Positions 36,427 to 47,000 are shown, counted from the stretch's first letter. The stretch: DNA of 64,000 nucleotides from Acidobacteriaceae bacterium (GCA_003151335.1 PLXE01000115.1:62001-126000); one strand, 5' to 3'. Program-made: numbers and translations. Notes: generated from the letters alone by a model not told the origin.

Positions 36427-36538
36427 GCGCGCTAGACGGCCTGGATTTGTCATGCGGCGCGACCAGAAGTTCCTGGGCCATTTGTAGCTCCTTTTGGCGG
36501 CTTGCCATATCGGGTAAACTTCTCAGTAGCCACCGGTG

Positions 36539-37756
36539 ATGAAACCTTACCGACTGTACTTTTGCTTCCTAGTTCTGGGCTGCATTGCGGTGGCCAGCCG
36601 TGGCCTGTCACAATCTGGCCCGGCTCCTGTCCCCACGCGTTCGGACAACGACCCGGCCACGCGCAAGGGTTTCGACTACTTCTACAACCTGGAATACGAC
36701 AAGTCGGTCCGCGAGTTCGAGGCCACCCAGCAAGCCCATCCCGACGACCCATTCGCCGTCAATCACGTCCTGGCCGGGGTGATTTTCAAGGAACTGTACC
36801 GCATTGGGGCGCTCGACACCGAGGCCTATGCCGCCGACAGCTTTCTTACCAAGAAGCATCCCGAGCCGCTCGATCCCAAGGTGCGCGATCGAGTCAAACA
36901 GTTAAGCGCCCAGGCGCTGTTGCTGTCGCAAGCTGAGCTCGACAAGAATCCCAACAACGTTGACGCCTTATATGCGCGGGGTATTACGCGAGGCCTTCGC
37001 GCCACCTACATGGGCATGGCTGAAAAAGCCTGGTTCGCCGCCCTGCGCAGCGCCGTGAGCGCGCGCCACGATCACGAGCGGGTGTTGGAACTGGATCCCA
37101 AATACGTGGACGCCAAACTTCTGATCGGCACTGACCTCTACATCGTTGGCAGCCTCAGTTGGCCGGCCAAGGTGGCCGCGTCGGTGGTGGGGATCAGCGG
37201 TAACAAGCGCAAGGGCCTGGACTATCTGCGCGAAGTAGTGGCCGGTGCCCATAGTGAAGTGGCCAGCGACGGCAAGATCGTGCTGGCCCTGTTTCTTCGC
37301 CGGGAAGAGAAATATGACGAGGCTTTGAAGGTGGTCAGCGGAATGCAGTCCGAATTTCCGCGCAACTTTATGGTGGCCTCCGAGTATGCCCACCTGTTGA
37401 ATGCCGCCGGACACGGGCAGGAAGCGATTGCAGCCTACCGCAAAGTCCTGGCGGGCTGTCGCAGCAATGCTTATGCGGGGTGCCGTATCGAGGTGCCGGC
37501 TTATGGATTGGGCCAAGCGCTGCGCGGCCAGCGCCAGTACCAGGAAGCTGCCGAGGCTTATGATCTGTCCGCCAGCCACGGCAACGATCTGGAACTGCGC
37601 CAGCAGACGACCCTGGCTGCCGGCCAAATGTATGACTTGCTGCAGAAGCGCGACACTGCGCTGGAAAAGTATCGGACGGTGATCGCCGAGGACTCCACCT
37701 CCGGCGAGGCTGACTCGGCCCGTCACTACATGAAGCAGGCCTACAAGAGCCCGTGA
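36539..37756 (+). CDS. Secreted TPR protein
   Basis: A 405-residue protein with a signal peptide (LYFCFLVLGCIAVASRGLSQ). Cys11 lies inside the hydrophobic core (VLGCIA), so a lipoprotein form is possible but not certain. Residues 40-405 are TPR-like (GFDYFYNLEYDKSVREFEAT, VLELDPKYVDAKLLIGTDLY, LRGQRQYQEAAEAYDLSASH). The first half is shared with the protein at 59593-60441: a GFDYFYNLEYD / GFRQMYGLDFP start, an N-terminal helical block, then an LxxxPxxxDAxLxIGxxxY motif. The two are paralogs. Function unknown; scaffolding in the periplasm is the usual guess. Confidence 0.75.
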   Translation: MKPYRLYFCFLVLGCIAVASRGLSQSGPAPVPTRSDNDPATRKGFDYFYNLEYDKSVREFEATQQAHPDDPFAVNHVLAGVIFKELYRIGALDTEAYAADSFLTKKHPEPLDPKVRDRVKQLSAQALLLSQAELDKNPNNVDALYARGITRGLRATYMGMAEKAWFAALRSAVSARHDHERVLELDPKYVDAKLLIGTDLYIVGSLSWPAKVAASVVGISGNKRKGLDYLREVVAGAHSEVASDGKIVLALFLRREEKYDEALKVVSGMQSEFPRNFMVASEYAHLLNAAGHGQEAIAAYRKVLAGCRSNAYAGCRIEVPAYGLGQALRGQRQYQEAAEAYDLSASHGNDLELRQQTTLAAGQMYDLLQKRDTALEKYRTVIAEDSTSGEADSARHYMKQAYKSP

Positions 37757-37763
37757 ACCTTTT

Positions 37764-37806
37764 GTCCTCCTGAGCGAGCGCAGCGAGTCGAAGGACCCGC
37801 TATTCC
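37764..37806. repeat. TCCTGAGCGxxxCGAAGGACC-type intergenic repeat
   Basis: TTGTCCTCCTGAGCGAGCG followed by CAGCGAGTCGAAGGACC is a copy of a short dispersed repeat common in Acidobacteria, here in the gap between convergent genes. Related copies: 48391-48425 and 61618-61720. Confidence 0.5.
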
Positions 37807-37817
37807 CGTGGGTTCAC

Positions 37818-38315
37818 TTACTGCCGCGGCTGCGTCTTCAGGCCGATGTAGATGTCCACCTGCGCATTATTTGGATCGGCGGCCCGTTGATCGTACAGTT
37901 CGAAGTCGGCGTGGTAGGCTCGCTGGCCATTGGCGGGTGATTGATAGTAAGCCCAGATTCGCATCCAGGTTTCGACCACAACCCTGGCTACCGGCCCACG
38001 CTCGCTGGTGAACACTGCATATTGTCCGGCGGGAACGGTCGTTGTCATCATCCCTGCGGGCGCTTTGGTCTCGGGTCCCACCTTCGCTCCGAGTACCAGC
38101 GTATAGTCGCCGTTGGCATCGCTGGCGTAATCGGCATAAACGGCGTAAAGCGTCGGACCAGTCTTTTCAGGAACATGCTCGATCACATGTTCCTGCATCA
38201 CGCGTTGCCACAGCTTCGGAATGGCGCCGTCCGGCCCCGCTTCTTTGGCGTTATTGGTTCGAGTTGCAATCCCGATGACCTCAAACCCGTCGAGTTGAAC
38301 AATCTTAGGATGCAC
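37818..38315 (-). CDS. GyrI-like / AraC-effector-binding-domain protein
   Basis: A 165-residue single domain of the GyrI-like (Bacterial transcription activator effector-binding) superfamily: HPKIVQLDGFEVIGIATRTN, then PTLYAVYADYASDANGDYTL, a KAPAGMMTTTVPAGQYAVF strand and RAYHADFELYDQR near the end. These domains bind small aromatic or amphipathic molecules. There is no helix-turn-helix, so it is a free-standing binding protein. The start is GTG 38315, with GGGAGAG upstream, overlapping the 3' end of the oxidase gene by 11 bases, which indicates an operon. Confidence 0.78.
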   Translation of the reverse strand: MHPKIVQLDGFEVIGIATRTNNAKEAGPDGAIPKLWQRVMQEHVIEHVPEKTGPTLYAVYADYASDANGDYTLVLGAKVGPETKAPAGMMTTTVPAGQYAVFTSERGPVARVVVETWMRIWAYYQSPANGQRAYHADFELYDQRAADPNNAQVDIYIGLKTQPRQ

Positions 38316-39534
38316 AGGAGTTCTCTCCCACGGCCCAGCCCGAGAATCGCTGCGCACTGAATCCCGACAGATCAATGCGCGAAGGCTGTCCTAACGCCTG
38401 CGCGGCGAGCGCTTCGCCTAACGCTGCGGAATGCTTGAAGCCGTGGCCGGAGCAGGCGGACGCGAAAACAACATTTTCATAGTTGCGAAACTGATCGACG
38501 ATGAAGTTCGCGTCGGGCGTGACCGTGTACAGGCAAGTTGCAGTGCGCAGGCATTCGCCGGACACGTCCGGAAAATGCGGCGCGATGTACTCGCTATACA
38601 TCGCGGAGATCTCAGCATCGCTGACGGCGCGCGGGACCGCATCCGGATCGACCGTGGCGTCGTATTGCTCGGCGGCAACCTTCAGCCCGCCGTGCGGCCC
38701 ATCCAGGGCAGGGAAGCCGTACATCATGTCGCGTGGCCGGTTGCCCGCAATCCAGATGAACACCGGAAAGCGCTCTGGCGCGTACTGTTCGGCGTGCCCC
38801 GCCAGCGCAAACCAGTACATCACCTGCCGATAGACCTTGAAATACGCCGCGTAGCTCTCGCCCAGCAGCTTCTGCATCTTCTGTATCCAGGGGCCGGCGG
38901 CCACGATGACCTTGGCGGCGGAATAGGTATTGGCGCTGGTGATCACCTCAACCGTGCCGTCTTGCATCGGCTTGCAATCGACAACGGTTTCTGAGGTGCG
39001 GACTTGGGCGCCCAACTTCCGCGCCAGCGAGAGCTGCGTTTCAATGCAAGCCTCGGGACGAAGAAATCCCGCGCCCGGTTCGAAGTAGCCGATCTCATCG
39101 CCGTGCAAACGGAATTGCGGATAACGATAGCGCAGCTCGTCCGCGCTCAAGACTTCATGCGCGATGCCGAACTCGGTAGCTGCGGCGATGGTGTCTTGGA
39201 TGAACGAGGTCGAGCCGTGATGATTGCCGGGCATGGCCGGTGAAGCCAGGACCAGTCCGCCGTTGCGGACGAGCAGACTGCGGCTGGTCGCGGCCTCCAG
39301 TTCCTGCCAGATCTGGTTGGAGCGCAGCACCAGGGGCACGAACTCGCGGCCCTCGCCAATGGCCTCGCGGGTGATGCGAGTATCGCCGTGCGACGAGCCC
39401 TGATCGTGCGGCGGATCGAAGCGATCAATACCAATCGCGCGCGCCCCCAGCCTTGCGGATTGATACAGCGCCGCGCTGCCGACGGCGCCCAGTCCGACCA
39501 CCAGAACATCCGCAACCTTGGGCATAGGCGCCAT
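38305..39534 (-). CDS. FAD-dependent N-methyl amino-acid oxidase (SolA/sarcosine-oxidase family)
   Basis: A 409-residue flavoprotein. The N-terminal GLGAVGSAALYQSARLGAR is the Rossmann motif, GSSHGDTRITREAI is typical of monomeric sarcosine and N-methyltryptophan oxidases, and LRTATCLYTVTPDANFIVD carries the Cys that binds FAD covalently in SolA and MSOX. SGHGFKHSAALGEALA is the C-terminal FAD-binding end. It oxidises the N-methyl group of an amino acid, releasing H2O2. ATG 39534 or 39525; the family starts near here. Substrate is uncertain among sarcosine, N-methyltryptophan and related compounds. Confidence 0.85.
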   Translation of the reverse strand: MAPMPKVADVLVVGLGAVGSAALYQSARLGARAIGIDRFDPPHDQGSSHGDTRITREAIGEGREFVPLVLRSNQIWQELEAATSRSLLVRNGGLVLASPAMPGNHHGSTSFIQDTIAAATEFGIAHEVLSADELRYRYPQFRLHGDEIGYFEPGAGFLRPEACIETQLSLARKLGAQVRTSETVVDCKPMQDGTVEVITSANTYSAAKVIVAAGPWIQKMQKLLGESYAAYFKVYRQVMYWFALAGHAEQYAPERFPVFIWIAGNRPRDMMYGFPALDGPHGGLKVAAEQYDATVDPDAVPRAVSDAEISAMYSEYIAPHFPDVSGECLRTATCLYTVTPDANFIVDQFRNYENVVFASACSGHGFKHSAALGEALAAQALGQPSRIDLSGFSAQRFSGWAVGENSCAS

Positions 39535-39766
39535 GATAGAGCACCGGGCCTGCCCATCGAGACAGCGCGAAGTTTTCGGTCGCGTCCCCGCCACACTGGT
39601 GTAGAATGCACGCATATCCCAATACAAAAGAAAATTGTGAATTGCAGCTTACCCGGGGCAGTTGAGCGGCCTGCCGTGCCGCTAGTGTTTGCAGATGTTC
39701 CGGAGTGACGGGCCCCATACGCTTTACCGGCTTCAACTTCAACAATTCAATAAATGGAGGAAACAA

Positions 39767-40528
39767 ATGAGGGCCACAAAGCTGTTGGCAGCTCTTGCTG
39801 TGATGTTGTTCGCATTTTCGGTGGTCGCGCAGGAGAAACCAGGGACCGTAGCCGCACTGGAATTTCAAAAGCCCAAGAACGGCATGGTGACGCAATATGA
39901 GAATGGGCGCAAGCAAAAGGCGGCTTGGCACAAGCAACAGAACGACTCCCAGCCTCTGTTGGTATGGGAGACACTCACTGGCCCGGACACGGGGACTTAC
40001 ATCGTAGGCCGGTTGGGTCAACACTGGGCCGATTTCGACAAGCCGGCAGTTCCAGATCAGGCTGACCTGGCGGAGTATCAGAAGGTGGTGGGCAATTACG
40101 TGGAGTCCATCGTGGCTCGCTACTATGAGGCGATGCCGAAGGTCAGCAATCCCCCCAGTCCCGGCAGTGCCCCGAAGTTCAGCGAAATCGTTACCTTCCA
40201 TGTGCGCTATGGCAAAGGGTCGGATTTTCGCAGCGCCATTTCCCGGATTTACGACGCCGCCCAGAAGACCAAGTGGCCGGTGAATTTCGAATGGTATGCT
40301 CTGGCGAGCGGCGGCGACACGGGGACCTACGTGCTGGTTCTGCCGCGCAACAGTTGGGCCGACTTCGAGGAGAAACCTGACGTGAAGCCTTTCCGCGAAA
40401 TGCTGAAGGAGGCTTTTGGACAGGCGGAAGCGGATTCCATCGTCGATCGAATTGATCACTCCGTGCAGGGTGAGACCAGCGAAATCATCCAATTTCACCC
40501 GGAATTGAGCTACCTGCCGGGTAAGTAG
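39767..40528 (+). CDS. Secreted protein of unknown function, two related halves
   Basis: A 253-residue protein with signal peptide (LLAALAVMLFAFSVVAQ) after ATGGAGGAAACAA. It has two halves with similar strings: 'GTYIVGRLGQHWADFDKP' in the first and 'GTYVLVLPRNSWADFEEKPD' in the second, each after a 'W...L..GPDTG/GGDTG' stretch. This points to an internal duplication, perhaps of a dimeric alpha-beta-barrel-like fold (ferredoxin-like). No enzymatic motif is visible. Function unknown. Confidence 0.7.
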   Translation: MRATKLLAALAVMLFAFSVVAQEKPGTVAALEFQKPKNGMVTQYENGRKQKAAWHKQQNDSQPLLVWETLTGPDTGTYIVGRLGQHWADFDKPAVPDQADLAEYQKVVGNYVESIVARYYEAMPKVSNPPSPGSAPKFSEIVTFHVRYGKGSDFRSAISRIYDAAQKTKWPVNFEWYALASGGDTGTYVLVLPRNSWADFEEKPDVKPFREMLKEAFGQAEADSIVDRIDHSVQGETSEIIQFHPELSYLPGK

Positions 40529-40529
40529 G

Positions 40530-40612
40530 GAAGAAGCAACTAGCAGTAAGCTAAAGCCGCAGGACTAACTGCGAATTGCTGAACGCTAGTTGCCAATTGC
40601 TAATTGCTTTTC
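40530..40612. repeat. AGTTGC/AACTGC-type low-complexity intergenic patch
   Basis: The gap contains GCAACTAGCAGTAAGC and TGCTGAACGCTAGTTGCCAA followed by TTGCTAATTGC, variants of the same short motif found before gene starts at 26384 and 41288. It lies 5' to a gene with its own AGGAGA ribosome site. Confidence 0.45.
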
Positions 40613-40626
40613 AATCAGGAGAGACC

Positions 40627-41091
40627 ATGAAAACCAGAACAATTGCACTCACCATGATGCTGTGCTTTGCGGCAGCGGTGGTGTGCCTCGCCAGCGACGT
40701 CAATATGGGCACCTGGAAGCTGAATGAGGCCAAATCGAAGCTCGCTCCCGGAGCGACGAAAAGCCAGAAGGTTGTTTACGAGGCGGTGGGCGACCAAATG
40801 AAAGTCACGATAGAAGGCACCACCGCAGACGGTAAGTCCCTGCATATCGAGTGGACGGGCAAATTTGACGGCAAATTCTACCCCCTCACCGGCGATCCGA
40901 ATAACGACGAGCGGTCTTACAAAAAGATTGATGCTCGCACGCTGGAGGGCACCAGCAAGAAAGCTGGCAAGGTTACTTCCAACACTCGCATTGTCGTGGC
41001 GGCCGATGGCAAAAGCCGCACCGTCACCTCGAGCGGGACTAACGCGAAGGGCGCAAAGGTCACGACCGTCGCGGTCTATGACAAGGAGTAG
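40627..41091 (+). CDS. Small secreted protein, lipocalin-like size
   Basis: A 154-residue protein with a signal peptide (TIALTMMLCFAAAVVCLAS), preceded by CAGGAGAGACC. The mature part starts NMGTWKLNEAKSKLAPGATK and runs as short beta strands (QKVVYEAVGDQMKVTIEGTT, HIEWTGKFDGKFYPLTGDPN, TVTSSGTNAKGAKVTTVAVY). The pattern is common in Acidobacteria but unnamed; it could be a small beta-barrel binding protein. No catalytic residues are evident. Confidence 0.7.
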   Translation: MKTRTIALTMMLCFAAAVVCLASDVNMGTWKLNEAKSKLAPGATKSQKVVYEAVGDQMKVTIEGTTADGKSLHIEWTGKFDGKFYPLTGDPNNDERSYKKIDARTLEGTSKKAGKVTSNTRIVVAADGKSRTVTSSGTNAKGAKVTTVAVYDKE

Positions 41092-41128
41092 GGACCTCTG
41101 CCGAACTCTAGGATAACGGTCCTGGGGT

Positions 41129-41268
41129 GTATCAGGGCACGACTTTAGTCGTGCCGAACGAAGTGCAGAAACGGTAAGGGTTTAGCCCCTGGAAAACAGG
41201 CTTCTCAGGGGCTGAAGCCCAAGTCGTTGTTGACCTGCTGCGGCACGGCTGAAGCCGTGCCCTGATAC
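41129..41268. repeat. Nested palindromic REP-like element
   Basis: GTATCAGGGCACG at the left returns inverted as CGTGCCCTGATAC at the right (ends 41129 and 41268). Inside are further palindromes: GGCACGACT-TT-AGTCGTGCC style at the left, GGGTTTAGCCCCTG paired with CAGGGGCTGAAGCCC in the middle (41178-41220), and GGCACGGCT-GA-AGCCGTGCC at the right. All share the CT-(GA/TT)-AG centre. Confidence 0.75.
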
Positions 41269-41287
41269 AAAACTATTTCTGAGCTGG

Positions 41288-41347
41288 CTGGTGACTGTTA
41301 ACTGTTAACTGCTAACTGCTAACTGCTACTTGCTAACTGCTAGTTGC
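41288..41347. repeat. Tandem AACTGCT-type repeat
   Basis: About seven imperfect copies of an AACTG(C/T)TA/T unit (TGTTAACTGTTAACTGC, then TAACTGCTAACTGC and TACTTGCTAACTGC) fill the space just after the efflux operon's last stop codon. It is non-coding and of the same style as the other AGTTGC patches. Confidence 0.55.
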
Positions 41348-41349
41348 TT

Positions 41350-42813
41350 CTACCGCTGGACCGCCTGGATCGCCTGCGGCCGCACTTGCTCGTTCTGGAT
41401 TTGCGAAGCATCCCAGCCTCCGCCCACAGCCTTCACCAGATAAACCGAAGTCACCATCTCCTGACCGAGTAGCTGGGTCGCCAGGCGTTCGTTGGTCAAC
41501 AAGGCCGACTGAGCGGTGATGACGTCGAGGTAGGAGGTCACACCGCCGACGTAGCGATTGTTGGCAATTTGCAGCGCGCGTCGTGCGTCGGATACGGCCG
41601 CGTTCTGGCTGGTGGTCGCCTGCGAAAGCGCGTTCAGTCCCGACAGCCCGTCTTCCACCTGCTGGAATGCGGTCAGCACCGCCTCGCGATAGTTGGCGAC
41701 CGATTCGTCGTAGGCAGCCTTGGTGGCCGCCAGGTTGGCGCGATTGCGTCCGCCTTGAAAGATAGGCTGTAGCAGGTCGCCACCCAGCGACCAGATGGCG
41801 CTGGGAGCGCTAATCAGGTTGGCGATGCTGGTGCTTTGAAAGCCGCCGCTACCGGAGAGGGTGAGTTGCGGATAAAACGCTGCGGTGGCAACGCCGACTT
41901 CGGCGTTTTCGTACGCCATGTTGCGCTCGGCGGTCGCGACATCGGGCCGCCGTTCCAGCAGGTCAGAAGGCACGCCCAGCGGAATCGGAGGCGGGGTCGT
42001 GTGCAACGGGGCCACCGGCACGCTGAAAGCGGAAGCGGCATTTCCGGTCAGCATCGCGATGGCGTGTTCGTACTGCGCGCGCTGCTGCTGCACCAGGGAA
42101 AGTTGCGTGACCGTGGAATCAAGCAGTGTCTGCTGCTGGGCCAAGTCGAGTCCGGAGGCGACTCCGCCGGTATGACGATTCTCCACCAACTGCAGCCCCT
42201 TCTGCTGAATGGCAACCGATTGCTGCACGACCTGAGTTTCGGCGTCAAGCTCGCGCAGACTGAAGTAGTCGGCGGCGAGTTCGGCGGTCAGCACCAGATT
42301 GACGTTGTACATGTCCGCTGCCGTGGCTTGCAGAGTCGCATTCGAGGCTTCCAGAGTTCGCCGGTATTTTCCAAAGAGGTCAGGTTCGTAACTGAGCAGA
42401 AAAGGAATATCGTAGGTGCTCTGCGTGAGCGGCCGCCCAATGGTGACAACTTGCGGCCGATGTCCCGAGTAGCGGTTGCGCGATGCATTGGGATCGGCGC
42501 TGGCTTGCGGGAAAAGTCCGGCCGAGGCTACCCGCGCCAGAGCACGCGCCTGGTTCAGGCGGTCTTGAGCGGCGACCAGCGACTGATTCGCCTTCAGCAG
42601 TTGCTGCTCATAGTCGTTCAGCTCGGCATCGTGGAAGATCTCCCACCATGCGCCTTTGGGAAGCGAATCCTTCGGCGCGGCGACACGCCATGGGCCCTCC
42701 GTCTTGTACGCCTCGGGGGCTTGGACCGGCGGACGCTGATATTTCGGTCCCACGGCGCATCCCATCAGCAAAGCGCTGACGCCGACACCGACCGTCAGGG
42801 TCAGCCACTTCAT
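41350..42813 (-). CDS. RND efflux outer-membrane lipoprotein (TolC/NodT family)
   Basis: A 487-residue outer-membrane factor. The lipobox LLMGC lies at Cys19, followed by AVGPKYQRPPV, a signature of NodT/OprM-type proteins. Two TolC repeat domains follow with long helical stretches (LNQARALARVASAGLFPQAS, then QVEDGLSGLNALSQATTSQN). It forms the outer-membrane tunnel for the RND pump. Its start overlaps the stop of the adaptor gene by four bases. Confidence 0.92.
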   Translation of the reverse strand: MKWLTLTVGVGVSALLMGCAVGPKYQRPPVQAPEAYKTEGPWRVAAPKDSLPKGAWWEIFHDAELNDYEQQLLKANQSLVAAQDRLNQARALARVASAGLFPQASADPNASRNRYSGHRPQVVTIGRPLTQSTYDIPFLLSYEPDLFGKYRRTLEASNATLQATAADMYNVNLVLTAELAADYFSLRELDAETQVVQQSVAIQQKGLQLVENRHTGGVASGLDLAQQQTLLDSTVTQLSLVQQQRAQYEHAIAMLTGNAASAFSVPVAPLHTTPPPIPLGVPSDLLERRPDVATAERNMAYENAEVGVATAAFYPQLTLSGSGGFQSTSIANLISAPSAIWSLGGDLLQPIFQGGRNRANLAATKAAYDESVANYREAVLTAFQQVEDGLSGLNALSQATTSQNAAVSDARRALQIANNRYVGGVTSYLDVITAQSALLTNERLATQLLGQEMVTSVYLVKAVGGGWDASQIQNEQVRPQAIQAVQR

Positions 42814-44036
42814 GACGGATTGCCTCCCTGGTTTGCGGGAGCGATGTTGACCTGCTGCCCTTCTTCCAGTGAATCGGCGGGATTGATGACCACCTGGTCC
42901 TTCACATCGACGCCACCCAGTATTTCCAGCGTCGAGCCGTAATCGCGGCCGATAGTTATGGGGCGCAGTTGCACCTTGTTGTCGCTCCCCACAACGGCCA
43001 CGCGCGGGCCTTCCTGGCGGAAGAGCATGGTGTTGACCGGCAACGTGACTTTCTGCCCGCTGATGCCCGGCCTGAAATGAACTTCACCGAAGGAGCCGGG
43101 CAGCAGGCGTCCATCTTTGTTGGGCACGTCAACTTCCGTCAGCAGCGTGCGCGTGGTGGGATCGATGGATTCGGCAGTGCGCGCCACCGTGCCTCTAAAC
43201 TTCTGTCCCGGCAACTCCTGCAGCGTTACCCAGGCCTCCATTCCGTTCTTGATGGCGGGCGCGTAACTCTGCGGGACGCTGACGTACACGCGCAGGGGAT
43301 CGACGCGGGCCATGTCGAACAGTTCCTTGCCGGTGCCGCCGGCGTTGATCAAGGCGCCGGGATCGACGTTGCGTTTGGTCAGCACTCCGCTGAAAGGCGC
43401 GTACACGTGTTTGAACGCCTCCAGTTCTTCCAGACGGCGAACGTTGGCGTCATTTGCGTCCAGGTTGGCCTTGGCCTGTTGATAGCCGCTGGCCTGCTGA
43501 TCGGCTTCCTGCTGCGAAACCGAATCGGTGGTGCGCAGGCTGAGATAACGGTCGGAATTGATTTTGGCCAGGTCCATCTGCGCCAAGATCTGCTGGCGCG
43601 TCGCCCGGGCCTGCATCAACTCCTGGTCCACTTCCGGAGTATCTATGTCGGCCAGCAGTTCGCCCTTGGTCACCCGGCTGCCAATGTCTTTGTACCAGTG
43701 CAGCAGGTAGCCGTTGGTGCGGGCGTAGATGGGAGACTCCTCGAACGCCAGCAACGAGCCGGGCAATACCAGTTCTTCGTCGGGCTTCTCCGAGGTGGGA
43801 TGAATGACGGCCACGGTGGGAACAGATTCCCGTTCCGTTTCCCGGGCGAGCACGCGGCTGCTGTGGATGCGCATGAGCATGGTGATTACGGCGCCGGCCA
43901 CCAGCGCCAGCACCACCACAGCGATCATGAACAGCGCCTTGCGCGGAGTCGCCGGAGGAAGCTTGGGCGGCGCCGTAATTTCGGCCGCGTGATGCTCGGG
44001 CTCCGCAATATCAGGTCGATTTGAACGCGAATCCAT
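42810..44036 (-). CDS. RND efflux periplasmic adaptor (membrane fusion protein)
   Basis: A 408-residue HlyD/AcrA-type adaptor with one N-terminal membrane segment (ALFMIAVVVLALVAGAVITM). Residues 75-95 form the first lipoyl half, a helical hairpin follows (VSQQEADQQASGYQQAKANL), and then the second lipoyl half (YAPFSGVLTKRNVDPGALIN) and the beta-barrel (VPNKDGRLLPGSFGEVHFR). It links the pump to the outer-membrane channel. It is 18 bases downstream of the pump gene in a three-gene operon. Confidence 0.93.
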   Translation of the reverse strand: MDSRSNRPDIAEPEHHAAEITAPPKLPPATPRKALFMIAVVVLALVAGAVITMLMRIHSSRVLARETERESVPTVAVIHPTSEKPDEELVLPGSLLAFEESPIYARTNGYLLHWYKDIGSRVTKGELLADIDTPEVDQELMQARATRQQILAQMDLAKINSDRYLSLRTTDSVSQQEADQQASGYQQAKANLDANDANVRRLEELEAFKHVYAPFSGVLTKRNVDPGALINAGGTGKELFDMARVDPLRVYVSVPQSYAPAIKNGMEAWVTLQELPGQKFRGTVARTAESIDPTTRTLLTEVDVPNKDGRLLPGSFGEVHFRPGISGQKVTLPVNTMLFRQEGPRVAVVGSDNKVQLRPITIGRDYGSTLEILGGVDVKDQVVINPADSLEEGQQVNIAPANQGGNPS

Positions 44037-44054
44037 AGGTATGAGTCCTTCGGA

Positions 44055-47000
44055 CTAATTGCTAATTACTACTCTTTCCCGCCTGGCCTCGCGATGGCCG
44101 TGAATCATGGCAAAGATGGACGGCACAAAAAACAGGGTTGCCACCGTGGCGAACAACAGCCCGCCGATCACCGCGCGTCCCAGCGGCGCGTTCTGTTCGC
44201 CGCCTTCGCCCAACCCCAACGACATGGGTACCATGCCGATGATCATGGCCAGGGCAGTCATCAGCACCGGACGGATTCGAGTGTAGCCCGCTTCCAGCGC
44301 GGCTTGCGCCGCCGGTATGCCGATGTTCATGCGCTCGCGCGCAAACGAAACCAGCAGGATGGAGTTGGCCGTGGCCACGCCCATGCACATTACCGCGCCG
44401 GTCAGCGACGGCACGCTCAACGTGGTGTGGGTCAGCAGCAGGATCCAGCAGATGCCGGCCAGCGCTCCCGGCAGGGCGGTGATGATGATAAACGGGTCCA
44501 GCCAGGACTGAAAATTCACCACGATCAGGAAATACACCAGCGAGATCGCCATCAGTAGTCCGATGCCCAGGCCGATGAACGACGACTGCATGGTCACCAC
44601 CTGCCCGCGAACGATGATTTGCGTGCCCCGCGGCAAATGCTGCTGGAACGGTTGCAGCACTTTCATCGTGTCCTTGGCCACCGCGCCCAGGTCGCGGTCC
44701 TGGGTGCTGGCGTACACGTCGATCACCGGTTGCACATTGTAATGCGAGACCACCAACGGCCTGGTTGCGGGGGTCAACTGCACCAGGTTGCCCAGCACCT
44801 GCGAGCTCGGCACGCCGGGATCGTTCACCGGCATGTTCATCAGGTCTTGCAGAGAGGTCATGCGGTATTGCGGGGACTGCACCGCCACCTGGTAGGTCAC
44901 GCCGTTCTTCGGGTTCAGCCAGAAGTTAGGCGCGGTCTGGAAGCTGCCGCTCAACGAGACCAGCACGCTCTGCGCCACGTCGCGCGCATTCATTCCCACT
45001 TGCGTGGTCTTGGTGCGGTCAATCTGCAGATGCAGTGTCGGCAAACTTAGTACCTGCTGTACATGCACGTCGGCGGCGCCGTTCACGTGACGCAGGCGGT
45101 TGGCGATTTGCTGCGCCATGACGTAATTGCCCTGCATGTCCGCGCCGGTGACCTGGATGTCGATCGGCGCCGGCAATCCAAAGTTCAGAATCTGGGTCAC
45201 GATGTCGGCCGGCTGGAAGAAGAACTCCACGCCGGGGAATTGCCGCGGCAACTGCTCCCGCAACTTCCGGATATAACCGGCCGTGGAATGATGATGCTCG
45301 GCATTCAGCCCCACCAGGATCTCGGCATCGCTAGTCCCCACGACGCCGGAGTTGCTATACGACAAGTTGATTCCAGAATACGGCAGCCCGATATTGTCGA
45401 GGATGGTGACCAGCTCGTCCTTGGGAATCTGTCGCCGCAGATAGGCTTCCACCTCATCGGCCAGGCGCGCCGTCTCCTCCACGCGCAGCCCGGGGCGGGC
45501 CCGCATGTGCAGGCGCATCAGGCCGGCGTCAACGTCAGGGAAGAAGTCTTCGCCGAGAAAGAAAACCAGCCCTAGCGAGAGCACGCAGAATGCGAGAAAG
45601 CAGGCGGCGAACAGCTTGCGATGCTCGAGGGTGGTTTCCAGAAGCTGGTAGTAACCGTTGCGGAAGTTGTCGAACCCACGCTCGAATCCGCGCTGGTAGC
45701 GGCCGAAGATCGTTTTGGGCCCGTCGGCGCGATGCTCGTGCCCGCGCATGATGTACATGACCAGCGTCGGGATCAAGGTCCGCGAAAGGAAGTAGGAGGC
45801 CAGCATCGCGAACACCACGGCTTCGGCCAGCGGCACGAACAGGTAGCGGGCCACGCCGGTAAGGAAGAACATGGGCACAAACACGATGCAAATACAGAGG
45901 GTGGAGACGAACGCCGGCACCGCGATCTGCGAAGCGCCATCCAGGATGGCCTGTTTCATCTCCTTGCCTTGGGCGAGGTTGCGCTCGATGTTCTCGATCT
46001 CGACCGTGGCGTCGTCCACCAGGATGCCGACTGCCAGGGCCAGACCTCCCAGGGTCATGATGTTGATGGTTTCGCCCAGCGCGCTCAACAGAAGCACCGA
46101 AACAAAAATGGAGAGCGGAATGGAAATCGAAATGACGATGGTGGGACGCCAGTCCCCCAGAAACAGCAGGATCATGACCGCGGTGAGGGCAGCGGCGGTG
46201 ACCGCCTCCTTCAACACTCCGTTGATGGAAGCGCGCACGAACAGCGACTGATCGAACAGCGGCTTGATGGTGATGTCGCGGGGCAATGACTGCTCGGCAA
46301 TGGGCAGGATGCCCTTTACGGCATTCACAATGCTGAGGGTGGACGCGGTGCCAATCTTGTAGATCGACATCAGGGTGCCGCGCACGCCGTCCTGACGCAC
46401 GATGTTGGTTTGCGGCGCAAAACCGTCGCGGATGTGGGCCACATCCCGCATGTAGATGGTTGCACCGTTCACCGTCTTGACCGGCAGATCGTTCAAATCT
46501 GCGATGGTCTGCGGGCTGCTGTTCATCTCGACCTGGTATTCCAGCGGCCCGATCTTGGCGGTGCCGCTGGGGGTAATCAGGTTCTGCGTGTTGAGGGCGT
46601 TGACGATGTCGGTGGGAGAAAGTCCGTGGGCCTGGAGCCGCGGCAGGTCAAGATCGACCTGCACCTGGCGTATCTTGCCGCCGTAGGGATAGGGCATGGC
46701 CGCGCCATGCACGGTTGCCAGTTGGCTGCGCAGAAAATTCTGGCCCACGTCAAACAATTGCTGTTCCGGCAGGGTCTTGCTGCTGAGGCCCAGTTGCACG
46801 ACCGGCGTGGACGACGCCGAGTAGGAGATGACCAGCGGCGGCGTAGTCCCTGGCGGCAGGCCGCGCACCGTGGTTTGCACCATCGCAGTGACCTGGGCCA
46901 ACGCAGTTGGAATGTTGGCTTGCGGGCGGAAAAAAATCTTGATCACGCCCACGCCGTTGACTGACTGCGACTCTATGTGCTCTATGTCGTTGACGGTAAT